The translations under genes and the position numbers were made by a program. Source: Flavobacteriaceae bacterium (GTDB lineage Bacteria > Bacteroidota > Bacteroidia > Flavobacteriales > Flavobacteriaceae). Taken from it: DNA of 64,000 bases. Shown here piece after piece: positions 1 through 9,869 of the stretch. The notes beneath the pieces are model-generated. The model worked only from the letters and a program-made list of their open reading frames with translations, had not been told where the DNA came from and ran no database searches. Within the stretch, counting starts at the first letter, position 1, and each line of letters starts with the position of its first letter. The stretch spans positions 62,001 through 126,000 of the forward strand of contig JALWTD010000018.1 in NCBI GenBank assembly GCA_027082925.1. Reading direction: 5' to 3'.

Positions 1-2
1 TA

Positions 3-224
3 ATAGATTTGTATTGGTGGATGCATCAAGATGAAAAATCTATTTCAATTGCTAAAAAGGCGTATAAAAATAACCTTAAAAACCCGAATATTTCATTTAA
101 GTTGGCGAAGGCCTACCAACGAATGAATGACTTGAAACAAGCAACTAAATTAATGGATAGTATTTTACAAATATATCCGGAGAATCAAAATTATATAACC
201 TTTAAACAATCTTTAAAACAATGA
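3..224 (+). CDS. C-terminal fragment of a TPR-repeat protein (cut by window edge)
   Basis: The reading frame is open to the left edge, so this is the tail of a longer protein; the first in-frame start-like codon (TTG at 9) is probably internal. The visible 73 residues look like a TPR pair: an alanine/lysine-rich helix, then a helix-turn-helix ending in a proline-containing turn (YPEN), the usual end of a TPR motif. Its stop overlaps the ATG of the YaiO-like gene (ATGA), so the two are translationally coupled. In flavobacteria such genes often sit in an exopolysaccharide or biofilm locus with a glycosyltransferase, but the rest of the protein is not visible and no function is assigned. Confidence 0.6.
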   Translation: MDLYWWMHQDEKSISIAKKAYKNNLKNPNISFKLAKAYQRMNDLKQATKLMDSILQIYPENQNYITFKQSLKQ

Positions 225-1489
225 TAAATTCTACAAAAACGGTTGTTAAATTGTTATTTGTACTTACGTTTATAATAACGCTAAATACAAATGCTCAAAG
301 TACTTTTACCGGAAATCCAGACAGTGCGTTTAAAGTGGCAAGAACATTAGCATTTAATAAAGAGCGTAAAAAAGCACAAGACACGCTTCTTTTAATACTT
401 ACAAAATATCCAAATTACCATGATGTTCGTTCCTTTTTAGCAACTACATATTCTTGGGATGGCGAATACCAAAAAGCAAGAGTAGAATTTTCACATATTT
501 TAAAAAAAGCACCTAAAAGAAAAACCACTTGGGTTGCAGCAATTAACAATGAACTTTGGGCAAACAAACCATTTAAAGCTCTGGAATTGGTAAATAAAGC
601 ATTAAAGTATTTTCCTAACGATACAGATATTTTGTATTTAAGAGCAAAGGCTGAGGAAAACACCAATAAACCGGAAGAAGCTTTAAGCACACTTCAAGAA
701 CTTATAAAAACAAATCCTGAAAATAAAAAAGCAAAAGACTATAAAAACAGGTTGGTCAATTCTTTAAGTAGAAATACTGTCGGAATTAGATCTGAAGTAG
801 AGATTTATTCTAAAACATTTGATCCTATGCAATACCACGCTTTTAAGCTGGGAAGAAACACAAAATATGGAAGCATTATAGCAAGGGTTAATTTTAACAG
901 AAGGTTTCAAGAAAACGGAGTGCAATTTGAAGTAGATATGTACCCTAAAATATCGAAAGGATTTTACGCATACTTAAACGTTGGTTTTTCCAATTCCTTT
1001 TTGTTCCCCGATGTTAGATATGGAGCAGAATTGTATAAATCATTACCGCGAGGTTTTGAAATGTCTTTAGGATTTAGAGCATTAAAATACGACACTACAA
1101 CCACCATTTATACAGGATCTGTTGGTTGGTATACAGGAAACAGCTATTGGTCATTTAGACCGTATATTACCCCTAACGATGCCGGAACAAGTTTTTCAGG
1201 AGCATTAAATTACAGACGTTATAGAAACGATGCCGACAACTATTTTAGTATTGTTACAAACGTAGGATATTCTCCTGAAATAAATCAGTTTATTTTTGGA
1301 GGAAATGCAAATACCATTGTAAATTTAAATTCTCAAAAATTGCGATTAGGGTATTACTTTACCTCGTCAAATAAGCAAAATGCTTGGGGAGTTCAAAGTG
1401 GAATTTCTCATCAAGAAATAATTTTTGATCCTGGAAATTACTTTTGGGTATATTCATTTATCTTATCGTGGGAACTAAAATTTAGATAG
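221..1489 (+). CDS. YaiO-family outer-membrane beta-barrel protein with TPR domain
   Basis: A 422-residue exported protein. Residues 1-26 form a signal peptide ending NAQ. About residues 27-175 are TPR-like helical repeats (motifs such as KAPKRKTTW and YFPNDTDILYLRAKAEE). The remainder alternates aromatic and polar residues as in a transmembrane beta-barrel and ends in Phe-Arg after a strand-like WELKF. This two-part plan is that of the YaiO family, periplasmic TPR plus outer-membrane barrel, associated with surface polysaccharide or biofilm functions in other bacteria. It overlaps the upstream TPR gene by 4 bases and the CYTH gene by 1 base, so all three are probably one operon. The exact role is inferred from family only. 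Confidence 0.75.
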   Translation: MINSTKTVVKLLFVLTFIITLNTNAQSTFTGNPDSAFKVARTLAFNKERKKAQDTLLLILTKYPNYHDVRSFLATTYSWDGEYQKARVEFSHILKKAPKRKTTWVAAINNELWANKPFKALELVNKALKYFPNDTDILYLRAKAEENTNKPEEALSTLQELIKTNPENKKAKDYKNRLVNSLSRNTVGIRSEVEIYSKTFDPMQYHAFKLGRNTKYGSIIARVNFNRRFQENGVQFEVDMYPKISKGFYAYLNVGFSNSFLFPDVRYGAELYKSLPRGFEMSLGFRALKYDTTTTIYTGSVGWYTGNSYWSFRPYITPNDAGTSFSGALNYRRYRNDADNYFSIVTNVGYSPEINQFIFGGNANTIVNLNSQKLRLGYYFTSSNKQNAWGVQSGISHQEIIFDPGNYFWVYSFILSWELKFR

Positions 1490-1959
1490 TGAATACCGAA
1501 ATTGAACGAAAATTTTTAGTAAAAGGAGATTTTAAAGGCGATATAATAAAGTCGTATAAAATTCTTCAAGGATTTTTATCTTCAGTACCTGAGCGAACAG
1601 TTAGAATACGCATATTAAACAACAAGGGTTATATTACGGTAAAAGGCATTGGAAACAAAACCGGAACAACGAGGTTTGAATGGGAAAAAGAATTAACACT
1701 AGAAGAAGCTACACAGCTATTTGAACTTACAGAAGCCAATAGAATTGAAAAAATTAGACACATTATTCCTTTAGCCAACAATTTATTTTTTGAAGTAGAT
1801 GTTTTTTTAGGGAAAAATGAAGGCTTGGTTATTGCAGAAATTGAACTTCCTACCGAAGATTTTTCTTTCGAAAAACCTAGTTGGCTTGGAAAAGAAGTAA
1901 CAGGTATTTCTAAGTACTACAATGTATCCCTAGTTAAAAATCCATATTGCAATTGGTAA
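1489..1959 (+). CDS. CYTH-domain protein (triphosphate tunnel enzyme)
   Basis: A 156-residue soluble protein starting with GTG, which overlaps the previous stop by one base. It opens with the CYTH signature EIERKF at residues 4-9, followed by alternating charged strands (RTVRIRI, YITVKG, FEWEKEL, FEVDVF, IAEIEL) that line the eight-stranded tunnel of the family. The pairs of acidic and basic residues expected to bind metal and triphosphate are present. Members act as inorganic triphosphatases or adenylate cyclases; the bacterial stand-alone form of this length is usually a tripolyphosphatase. Substrate cannot be decided from sequence. Confidence 0.8.
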   Translation: MNTEIERKFLVKGDFKGDIIKSYKILQGFLSSVPERTVRIRILNNKGYITVKGIGNKTGTTRFEWEKELTLEEATQLFELTEANRIEKIRHIIPLANNLFFEVDVFLGKNEGLVIAEIELPTEDFSFEKPSWLGKEVTGISKYYNVSLVKNPYCNW

Positions 1960-1995
1960 ATTTTAACTATATTGGAAATCGTTTAATTTTAGTAT

Positions 1996-3816
1996 ATGAT
2001 TGAATTAGCCGGAATCATCGTTTTTGGAATTATTGCTCAGTGGTTTGCTTACAAACTAAAAATACCATCTATTTTACCATTAATTTTAATTGGTTTATTA
2101 GTAGGTCCAATATCTACACTAATTACCGAAGATGGATCAAAATGGATTGAACCTGTTTGGAATGGGCAAAATGGATTATTTCCGGGAGAAAGACTTTTTA
2201 ACTTTGTGTCGTTAGCCATTAGTATTATTCTTTTTGAAGGAGGGTTAACACTTAAAAAAGATGAGATTTTTAATGTAGGCCCTTCTATAATGAAACTTAT
2301 CTCATTAGGATCTTTGGTTACCTTTTTAGGTGGAGGTTTGGCAGCACACTATATTTTTGATTTAAATTGGCAAATATCTTTTTTATTCTCAGCACTAATT
2401 ATTGTTACAGGACCAACAGTAATAGCACCTATACTGCGAAATATTCCTTTAAAAAAAGATATCTCAGCAGTTTTAAAATGGGAAGGTATTTTAATTGATC
2501 CTATTGGAGCATTGGTTTCTGTACTGGTTTTCGAATTTATTATTGCAGGAGAAAGTCATAACTATACCAAAGAAGTATTGGTTGAGTTTGGAAAAATAGT
2601 TGTAATAGGTTTTTCTATAGGGTTTACGTCTGCATATGCGTTGTATTACGCTATTAAGCACAAGGTAATTCCTCACTTTTTACTAAATGTAATTACATTG
2701 GCAAGTGTTTTAGCGGTATTTGTTCTTTCCGATTTGTTTGCTCATGAGTCAGGATTGTTGGCAGTTGTTGTTATGGGAATGGTTATTGGAAATAAAGATG
2801 TTCCCGAGTTGAAAGATATTTTATATTTTAAAGAATCACTAAGTATTTTACTTATTTCTATACTGTTTATTTTACTGGCGGCAAATATTAATATTGATGA
2901 TTTGCTGTTGATATATAATTGGAAATCATTATTATTATTTGCAGTTGTAGTTTTTGTGCTTCGGCCTTTGTCTGTATTTTTAAGCACTATAAATTCAGGA
3001 TTAAAGTTTAATGAAAAGCTATTTATTAGTTGGGTTGGACCTCGAGGTATTGTTGCTGCTGGAATAGCTTCTTTATTTGGACTAAAACTTGTTATGAAGG
3101 GAGAAGAAGGTGCTGATTATATTACACCTTTGGTGTTTATGATTGTGTTAGGAACAGTTTTGCTAAACGCTACTACGGCACGAATTTTTGCCAAAGCAGT
3201 TGGTGTGTTTTTAACATCTTCAAACGGAATTTTAATTATAGGAGCTTCTCCTTTTTCTAGAATTATTGCAAAATACCTTAAAAATAACGGACGAAGAGTG
3301 GTATTGGTAGATTCCAACCCAAAGCACATTCAAAAGGCAAAAGAAGATGGCTTAGAAGCCATAGAAGCCAATATTTATAGTGATGAGCTTATTGAAAATG
3401 TAGAATTAAACGATATTGGCTATTTATTGGCTTTTACCGGAAGTGCTTCTGTAAATAAGTATGCCATTAATCGTTTCACAAAATACTTTGGAGAGAAAGG
3501 AGCTTTTAGGCTAATTTCAGAAGAAGAAATGAAACATAGCGACACAATTCCTTCAGAAGGAATATTTTTACGCACCGATGACTTTTTAAATTTGAGTGAA
3601 GTTGTTAGAGATTATCCTACAATAAACGAAGTTACATTAGAGTCTGAAGCACATTTTAAAAAGTTGTTAAACGCTATTAATAAACACCCAAATGCAGTTC
3701 CTTTATTTGTAAAAGACAATACAGGACACATTCATATTATTTCTTCCAATCCTAATTTTAAAATAGAAGAAGGAAATGTATTAATGTATTTGGGAGCTGC
3801 TGTAAAATTAGAGTAA
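1996..3816 (+). CDS. Cation:proton antiporter (CPA family) with C-terminal RCK/TrkA-N domain
   Basis: A 606-residue membrane protein with about 12 hydrophobic helices in residues 1-400. Helix 2 carries the GLLVGP motif typical of CPA antiporters, and a polar break TGPTVIAP near residue 140 corresponds to the ion-binding crossed helices. Residues about 410-540 form a Rossmann-like regulatory domain (GILIIGASPFSRIIAKYL, then VVLVDSNP); the nucleotide-binding glycine motif is degenerate (GASPFS rather than GxGxxG). It probably exchanges Na+ or K+ for H+ across the inner membrane. It ends 3 bases before a convergent gene. Confidence 0.85.
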   Translation: MIELAGIIVFGIIAQWFAYKLKIPSILPLILIGLLVGPISTLITEDGSKWIEPVWNGQNGLFPGERLFNFVSLAISIILFEGGLTLKKDEIFNVGPSIMKLISLGSLVTFLGGGLAAHYIFDLNWQISFLFSALIIVTGPTVIAPILRNIPLKKDISAVLKWEGILIDPIGALVSVLVFEFIIAGESHNYTKEVLVEFGKIVVIGFSIGFTSAYALYYAIKHKVIPHFLLNVITLASVLAVFVLSDLFAHESGLLAVVVMGMVIGNKDVPELKDILYFKESLSILLISILFILLAANINIDDLLLIYNWKSLLLFAVVVFVLRPLSVFLSTINSGLKFNEKLFISWVGPRGIVAAGIASLFGLKLVMKGEEGADYITPLVFMIVLGTVLLNATTARIFAKAVGVFLTSSNGILIIGASPFSRIIAKYLKNNGRRVVLVDSNPKHIQKAKEDGLEAIEANIYSDELIENVELNDIGYLLAFTGSASVNKYAINRFTKYFGEKGAFRLISEEEMKHSDTIPSEGIFLRTDDFLNLSEVVRDYPTINEVTLESEAHFKKLLNAINKHPNAVPLFVKDNTGHIHIISSNPNFKIEEGNVLMYLGAAVKLE

Positions 3817-3819
3817 AGA

Positions 3820-4146
3820 TTACTTTTTACTTTCCCAATACTGAGGTTTTACATTTTCTGTTTTTTGAAACCAATAATCTTGCGTTACTTTTTTCCCATC
3901 AAAAGTTTTTAATTTTCGTTCAAAAATATAAATGGTTGGGTTAAATACCATATCTGTAACGGCTACAGTATACAACTGAGGTTCTTCTTCACTTTTGCGT
4001 TTTTCTTCTTGAATAATAACTTCAAAACCGTTGTGTTCTAGGAGTTTTTTTAAAAAGTTTTTTCGGTTTTCGTCAATTTTTTTCTCTACAAAAGTAACTC
4101 TTGTATCGTCTATACTTCCAAATAAATGTTTTCCTGCTAACGCCAT
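3820..4146 (-). CDS. Conserved hypothetical protein, last gene of the nuo run
   Basis: A 108-residue soluble protein with no signal peptide or membrane segment, and no family that I recognise. It is rich in Lys, Glu and Phe and appears to be a small alpha/beta protein (FEVIIQEE, LYTVAVTDMVFNPTIYIFERKL). It lies 6 bases downstream of nuoN in the same direction, so it is likely cotranscribed with complex I. That position could suggest an accessory role but may be coincidental. Confidence 0.6.
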   Translation of the reverse strand: MALAGKHLFGSIDDTRVTFVEKKIDENRKNFLKKLLEHNGFEVIIQEEKRKSEEEPQLYTVAVTDMVFNPTIYIFERKLKTFDGKKVTQDYWFQKTENVKPQYWESKK

Positions 4147-4152
4147 AACTTT

Positions 4153-5580
4153 TTAGTTGAGATTACTACTTAGTTCGTAAATATAATCATATAACGGACT
4201 GTACAATCCTAAAATTAAAATACCAATAACGGTAATTATGAGTCCTAACCTCATATACAGTTTGTTTTTAAAAAATGGTATAGGATGATCGCTTTTTCTT
4301 AAAAACATAGCTCTAATTACCAGTAAATAATAATAAAGAGAAATGGTCACATTTACAACTGCTAAAAATACCAGCAAATAGTACCCTTTACTTGCAGCAG
4401 CGGTAAATAAGAAAAATTTCCCAAAAAATCCGGCAACCGGTGGTATTCCGGCTAAGGAAAATAAAGCCAACATCATTACCAAACTAAGGTTTGGATTTGT
4501 TCTGTACAAGCCTTCATAATCGGTCATATTTTCTTTTCCTGTTTTTAAAGAAATAGCTTGAACAACTCCAAAAGCAGCTAAGTTTGAGAAGATATAAATC
4601 ATTACAAAATAAACGATTGTTGCTGTACCAAGTTGAGTTCCTGTTATAAGTCCCAGTAAAATAAATCCGGCTTGAGCAATTGAAGAAAAAGCTAAAAACC
4701 GCTTCATATTTTGCTGTCTTAGTGCAAATAAATTACCGGTAAACATAGTTGCAAGAGCCACTACGTATAAAATATTTTCCCATATATGCATTAGTGGTTT
4801 TAATACGGTAAATAATAAAATCATTAAAATAAAAACTGCAGCACCTTTTGAAATAACAGACAAATATGATGCAACACTAATTGGCGCTCCTTCATAAACA
4901 TCGGCAGTCCAAAAGTGAAATGGTACTAGAGATATTTTAAAAGCCAATCCAGTAAAGAATAATACAAACCCTAAAATAGTAAGATAATTTGCTGTAATGG
5001 TATTTACAATATCATTAAAGTAAATAGATCCTGATGTTGCATAAAGCATAGAAATTCCAAAAAGAGATATTCCCGATGCTAATGCTGCAGAAAGTATTAG
5101 TTTAATACCGGCTTCGCTAGATTTTCTTTTTGAAGTTTCATAGGCAGCAAGTGCAGCTACAGGCAATGTAGATAGCTCTAAACCTAAATAAAACATAAGA
5201 AAATCTCCTGAAGAAATCATAAAATACATTCCTAATAAAGAAGAAAACAGCAGTATAAAAAACTCTGTACCTCTTTGTTGTTGTACCATTTTTTCTTGTA
5301 ACCAATCAGCAGATTGTAGAAGAAGTATTAATACTCCAACATTTAATACATTTTTAAAAAAGTGAATAAGGTTGTTAGTTTTAAACATAGTTCCAAATAA
5401 CACGCCTTCATCCATAGCAAAAAATCCAACAATGGTATGTATACCAAATAGAAATATAGCTAAATGTACAATGCTGCTCTTTTTGTTTTTATGAATAAAA
5501 ATTTCACCAACAATTAGCAATAGTAGTATTGCTAAAAGCAAAATTTCGTGTCTCATCAATAAAAAATTACTAAAATCCAT
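4153..5580 (-). CDS. nuoN: NADH-quinone oxidoreductase-type complex I subunit N
   Basis: A 475-residue antiporter-like membrane subunit with about 14 transmembrane helices. Characteristic elements are YLGLELSTLP in helix 5, the proton-channel region LVPFHFWTADVYEGAP near residue 220, a central lysine-bearing MKRFLAFSSIAQAGF segment, and SLAGIPPVAGFFGKF. Length matches the family. It is the last complex I gene in the operon, 21 bases after nuoM. NuoL, M and N form the distal proton-pumping arm in the inner membrane. Confidence 0.95.
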   Translation of the reverse strand: MDFSNFLLMRHEILLLAILLLLIVGEIFIHKNKKSSIVHLAIFLFGIHTIVGFFAMDEGVLFGTMFKTNNLIHFFKNVLNVGVLILLLQSADWLQEKMVQQQRGTEFFILLFSSLLGMYFMISSGDFLMFYLGLELSTLPVAALAAYETSKRKSSEAGIKLILSAALASGISLFGISMLYATSGSIYFNDIVNTITANYLTILGFVLFFTGLAFKISLVPFHFWTADVYEGAPISVASYLSVISKGAAVFILMILLFTVLKPLMHIWENILYVVALATMFTGNLFALRQQNMKRFLAFSSIAQAGFILLGLITGTQLGTATIVYFVMIYIFSNLAAFGVVQAISLKTGKENMTDYEGLYRTNPNLSLVMMLALFSLAGIPPVAGFFGKFFLFTAAASKGYYLLVFLAVVNVTISLYYYLLVIRAMFLRKSDHPIPFFKNKLYMRLGLIITVIGILILGLYSPLYDYIYELSSNLN

Positions 5581-5601
5581 TTTAGTTGTCTATTTTTAAT
5601 T

Positions 5602-7089
5602 TTATAATACTCCTTGAATAAATGGTTGTAAACTTTCTAATATCATATCGCTTAACCAAAGCGGTGCAACTCCCATTCCAACAATTGGAATAAGAAGCAG
5701 TAATACGCCAATTTTTTCGTACCAAGTTGCTTTAGGTAAGTTCAAATAATCGTTGTTTTTAACAGTACCCATTAACATAATTCCAACAACTCTTAAAATA
5801 TAAACTGCTGTAACTACAATTGCTGAAACAGAAATAATAGTGGCTACTCTATAAAAAGTTTCTTCGTGTTGAAAAGCCCCTACAAAAATGTTCATTTCGG
5901 CAACAAACCCACTAAATCCGGGTAATCCTAAAGAGGCCAATCCGGCAATAACATAAATAGCAGAAATAAAAGGAATTACTTTTAATAAGCCTCCTAATTT
6001 AGTAATATCTCTTGTATGTGTTCTGCCGTAAATCATTCCTATTAACGCAAAGAAAAGAGCAGTCATAAATCCGTGAGAAAGCGATTGTAATATAGCTCCA
6101 TTCCAAGCTGTTTTGTTGAGCATTAGTAAGGCAAACAGCACCATTCCTAAGTGACTCACAGATGAGTATGCATTTATGTATTTTAAATCGGTTTGTTTTA
6201 TAGCTCCAAAGGCACCGTAAATTACACCTGTGGCTGATAAAATGATAAAGAACCACGACCAGTCTATAGCTCCTTGCGGAAGTAAAAACATAGCAACTCT
6301 AAAAACACCGTATCCTCCCAATTTCATAAGTACTCCGGCGTGAAGCATTGATACGGCTGTTGGAGCAGAAGCGTGTCCGTCAGGAGACCAAGTATGGAAT
6401 GGAAATAAAGCGCCTAAAACAGCAAACCCGATAAAAGTAAGTGGAAAAAATAGTTTTTGAGCTTCAAACGGAATATGCACTTTGGCAATTTCTAATATAT
6501 TAAAAGTAAGAGCTCCGCCATCGGCATTAGAGTTAAAATAAATTCCTAAAATACCAACAAGTAATACTGCAGATGCACCCATTAACATAAGTGTTAATTT
6601 CATTGCTGAATATTCTTTAGGTCCGGTTCCCCAAATACCAATTAAAAGATACATTGGTATTACGGCAATTTCGTAAAAAACGAACATGGTAAACAAATCC
6701 ATCGAAATAAAGAACCCATACACTCCGGTTGATAGCACCAAAAGAGATATAAAAAACTCTTTAGGTAATTCTTTCATTTTCCAAGAAATAAACACACCCG
6801 CAAGTACAACAATTGATGTTAATAAGAGCAATGCCACAGAAATACCATCTACGCCAATATTGTAATGAATATTAAATTGCTTAAACCAAACAACATCTTT
6901 GGTGAATAGCATAAGACTATCATTTACAGCTCTTTCTTTAAAATATGCAAAAAGGAGGTTTATAGCCATTCCTAATTGTATTATACTCCCAATCATTGAT
7001 ACCAATCGGGCTTGTTTGAGGCCCTTAGTAAAAACCAACGTTAAAATTGTTAGTACCGGTACTATTACAAAAAGTGATAAAATATCCAT
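5602..7089 (-). CDS. nuoM: Complex I subunit M (antiporter-like)
   Basis: A 495-residue polytopic membrane protein. The conserved Glu in helix 5 is in FVFYEIAVIPMYLLIG, followed by LFPFHTWSPDGHASAPTAVS, the lysine-containing TDLKYINAYSSVSHLGM and SLGLPGFSGFVAE. These are the standard NuoM proton-path motifs and the length is normal. The gene follows nuoL by 9 bases. Confidence 0.96.
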   Translation of the reverse strand: MDILSLFVIVPVLTILTLVFTKGLKQARLVSMIGSIIQLGMAINLLFAYFKERAVNDSLMLFTKDVVWFKQFNIHYNIGVDGISVALLLLTSIVVLAGVFISWKMKELPKEFFISLLVLSTGVYGFFISMDLFTMFVFYEIAVIPMYLLIGIWGTGPKEYSAMKLTLMLMGASAVLLVGILGIYFNSNADGGALTFNILEIAKVHIPFEAQKLFFPLTFIGFAVLGALFPFHTWSPDGHASAPTAVSMLHAGVLMKLGGYGVFRVAMFLLPQGAIDWSWFFIILSATGVIYGAFGAIKQTDLKYINAYSSVSHLGMVLFALLMLNKTAWNGAILQSLSHGFMTALFFALIGMIYGRTHTRDITKLGGLLKVIPFISAIYVIAGLASLGLPGFSGFVAEMNIFVGAFQHEETFYRVATIISVSAIVVTAVYILRVVGIMLMGTVKNNDYLNLPKATWYEKIGVLLLLIPIVGMGVAPLWLSDMILESLQPFIQGVL

Positions 7090-7098
7090 ATTAATTTG

Positions 7099-9018
7099 TT
7101 AGTTTGTCCATAAATAAATAAAAACCAAAGCAATAACTACAACTCCCGAAACAAAATAAAGGGCATAATCTTGAACTTTACCAGATTGAATTCCTTTTAT
7201 TTTATTTGAAGTAACAACGGTTTTGTTTCCTATACCTTCCATTGTAGCATCAACAACTTTTTTGTCGAACCAAGCTATTGGAGCAGCCACACGTTTGAAT
7301 AATATTTTTTTGGTTACAAACATGTATATTTCATCAAAGTAAAATTTGTTGCTTGCCCATTTGTATAGAAAACCAAATCCATTTGCAAACTTATCAGCTA
7401 AATTATTTTCCTTTTTATAAAAAATCCAAGCAACAATGATTCCAATAAGTCCTACAGCAATAGCGATGGCTGCTAACGGATAATCTAAATGAGTTTCAAA
7501 CCCGGCTTTATCAGCAGAAACAAATTCGCTAAATGGAATAAATCCTGTTGAAATACTTAGCAATGCAAGAATCATTAGCGGAAAAGTCATAGATAAAGGT
7601 GATTCATGAGGAGTGTGTTTGTATTCTCTTTCTTTTCCCCAAAAAATGCCAAAGTAAATTCTAAACATATAAAATGCAGTTAGTCCGGCAACAAAAACAC
7701 TTACGTAGTAGATTAATTTATTGTGTTCAAAAGCAGCAACTAAAATTTCATCTTTACTAAAGAATCCGGCAAAAGGAGGGATTCCTGAGATTGCCAATGC
7801 AGCAATTAAAAAGGTGATGTTAGTAATAGGCATATATTTTCGTAATCCACCCATATCTTTCAAGTAATTGCTATGTACGGCATGAATCACAGATCCTGCA
7901 CCTAAGAATAATAATGCTTTAAACATAGCATGTGTAAATAGGTGGAACATAGAAGCCATATACCCAACACCTTCGTGTCCGTCATAACCGGAAACACCTA
8001 AGGCTAACATCATATAACCTAATTGCGACATTGTAGAGAAGGCTAAAACACGTTTAATATCTGTTTGAGTTATTGCTATAACCGCTGCAAATAGGGATGA
8101 AAATGCTCCAACATACGCTACAATGTTTAACGCAAAACCGTCTTCAACAAAATAGTACATTGGAAATAAACGAGCTACCAAATATACACCGGCAACTACC
8201 ATTGTTGCTGCGTGAATTAAGGCCGATACCGGAGTAGGGCCTTCCATAGCATCAGGTAGCCATATGTGTAGTGGGAACATTGCAGATTTACCTGCACCAC
8301 CCATAAAAATTAAGATTAGTGCCCACGTAATTACCGATAAGCCCATAAATGAGGTAGATGCCCAATTTAGTATGGCACTTCCTTCAGGGTTGTTTAGTGT
8401 TTCAAAATCGTATGTACCTGTGTAGTATCCTATAATTAAAATTCCTATTAAGAAACCTAAATCTGCAAACCGAGTTACAATAAAGGCTTTTTTTGCGGCT
8501 GCAACGGCCGAAGTTTTTGTGTAATAATAACCAATGAGTAAGTAGGAAGATACTCCAACAAGCTCCCAAAAGATATATATTTGGAATAAGTTAGTAGCTA
8601 ATACAAGTCCGTAAATAGAAAAAGAGAATAAAGATAGGTATGCAAAAAAGCGTGTATAACCATCATCACCTTTCATGTACCCTCTACTATAAATATGAAC
8701 CATTAGTGATACTATTGACACAACAATAAGCATCATAACAGAAATAGGATCAATTAAGACACCCATATCTATATGTAGTGTATCGGTAAAATTCATCCAA
8801 ACTGTTTTTTCAACAAAAGTTTGATACACGCCATCTACTTTTCCGTAAATAAAAAAGTATTGGTAGGCAGTGTAGAACGATAAAATACCAGATGCTATTA
8901 ATCCAAATACACCAATGTATCCTGAAATAGCAGGTTTAATTTTTTGATTAAAAATTCCTAACAGCAAAAATACTGCTAGCGGAATTAACGGAATTAATAT
9001 TGTATAATTTAGATTCAT
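7099..9018 (-). CDS. nuoL: Complex I subunit L (antiporter-like, with lateral helix)
   Basis: A 639-residue membrane protein with the Mrp-type core (FWELVGVSSYLLIGYY, LHIWLPDAMEGPTPVSALIHAATMV, DIKRVLAFSTMSQLGYMM, SGIPPFAGFFSKDEI). The C-terminal extension, about residues 500-639, should supply the long amphipathic helix that runs along NuoM and NuoN. It lies 11 bases after nuoK. All key charged residues of the pump appear to be present, so the complex should be able to translocate protons despite lacking the NADH module. Confidence 0.96.
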   Translation of the reverse strand: MNLNYTILIPLIPLAVFLLLGIFNQKIKPAISGYIGVFGLIASGILSFYTAYQYFFIYGKVDGVYQTFVEKTVWMNFTDTLHIDMGVLIDPISVMMLIVVSIVSLMVHIYSRGYMKGDDGYTRFFAYLSLFSFSIYGLVLATNLFQIYIFWELVGVSSYLLIGYYYTKTSAVAAAKKAFIVTRFADLGFLIGILIIGYYTGTYDFETLNNPEGSAILNWASTSFMGLSVITWALILIFMGGAGKSAMFPLHIWLPDAMEGPTPVSALIHAATMVVAGVYLVARLFPMYYFVEDGFALNIVAYVGAFSSLFAAVIAITQTDIKRVLAFSTMSQLGYMMLALGVSGYDGHEGVGYMASMFHLFTHAMFKALLFLGAGSVIHAVHSNYLKDMGGLRKYMPITNITFLIAALAISGIPPFAGFFSKDEILVAAFEHNKLIYYVSVFVAGLTAFYMFRIYFGIFWGKEREYKHTPHESPLSMTFPLMILALLSISTGFIPFSEFVSADKAGFETHLDYPLAAIAIAVGLIGIIVAWIFYKKENNLADKFANGFGFLYKWASNKFYFDEIYMFVTKKILFKRVAAPIAWFDKKVVDATMEGIGNKTVVTSNKIKGIQSGKVQDYALYFVSGVVVIALVFIYLWTN

Positions 9019-9029
9019 ATTCTCAAATA

Positions 9030-9347
9030 TTAATACTTCATAGTTTCAGTGTCCTTTACCTCAACAGAGCTTATTTGTCTGTACAGGTTAATAATTATAG
9101 CAACTGCTAAAGCTGTTTCTGCAGCTGTAACGGCGATAATAAAAATTGAAAACAAAACCCCTTGAAGAATGTCAGGATATAAATATTTGTTAATAATCAC
9201 AAAATTTACGACCGAAGCATTCATTATTAATTCTATAGAAATAAGAATTGAAATAAGGTTTTTTCTTGTTATAAATCCGTAAATACCAATAAAGAATAGG
9301 ATGGAGGTTACGGTTAGTATTTCGTATATGCTAATTCCGGCTATCAT
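9030..9347 (-). CDS. nuoK: Complex I subunit K
   Basis: A 105-residue protein with three transmembrane helices. The two conserved membrane glutamates of the family lie in SIELIMNASVVNF (helix 2) and AAETALAVAII (helix 3). It starts 2 bases after the nuoJ stop. NuoK sits between the quinone site and the antiporter-like subunits and contributes to the proton path. Confidence 0.95.
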   Translation of the reverse strand: MIAGISIYEILTVTSILFFIGIYGFITRKNLISILISIELIMNASVVNFVIINKYLYPDILQGVLFSIFIIAVTAAETALAVAIIINLYRQISSVEVKDTETMKY

Positions 9348-9349
9348 TA

Positions 9350-9865
9350 TTAGTTTATTTTATCGGTTAATTTTTTCCCTTTGGCAATTATAATTGCCCC
9401 AATCATTGCGGCTAACAATAGCACACTTATCACTTCAAAAGGAAGTATAAATCCGCCATTTCCGTAGCTTAATAATTTTGTACCTATATCTTCTGTGGTA
9501 GTTGAAATTGAGTTTTCAACAACGTTAAAGTTATACGAGTAGATTGTAGTTAAAAACACCCCAAGACCAATTGCACATATTATTCCTGTAAGTATTTTTT
9601 TTGAAGTTTTGGCAACTTCAAGTTCCATTTCTATGTGGTGTACCAATAAAACTGAAAATATAATGAGTACAATAATACCTCCGGCATATACCGTTAATTG
9701 TATGGCTCCTAAGAAATTGTAATCGATTAAAAAATAAATACCGGCAACACTTACTAATACAAATAGTAAGTAGATAACTGATCGAAGCATTTTACGACTG
9801 CTAACAGATGCAATTGCAAATACAATCATTAATAGTGCTAAAATGTAAAATATTATTTTTTCCAT
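9350..9865 (-). CDS. nuoJ: Complex I subunit J
   Basis: About 171 residues, five transmembrane helices, with the helix-3 region LGAIQLTVYAGGIIVLIIFSVLL, which contains the conserved Tyr-Ala-Gly-Gly turn. I chose the ATG at 9865 (MEKIIFYIL), because the in-frame ATG at 9880 would overlap nuoI and add five poorly conserved residues. It occupies its usual place between nuoI and nuoK. Confidence 0.93.
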   Translation of the reverse strand: MEKIIFYILALLMIVFAIASVSSRKMLRSVIYLLFVLVSVAGIYFLIDYNFLGAIQLTVYAGGIIVLIIFSVLLVHHIEMELEVAKTSKKILTGIICAIGLGVFLTTIYSYNFNVVENSISTTTEDIGTKLLSYGNGGFILPFEVISVLLLAAMIGAIIIAKGKKLTDKIN

Positions 9866-9869
9866 AAGC

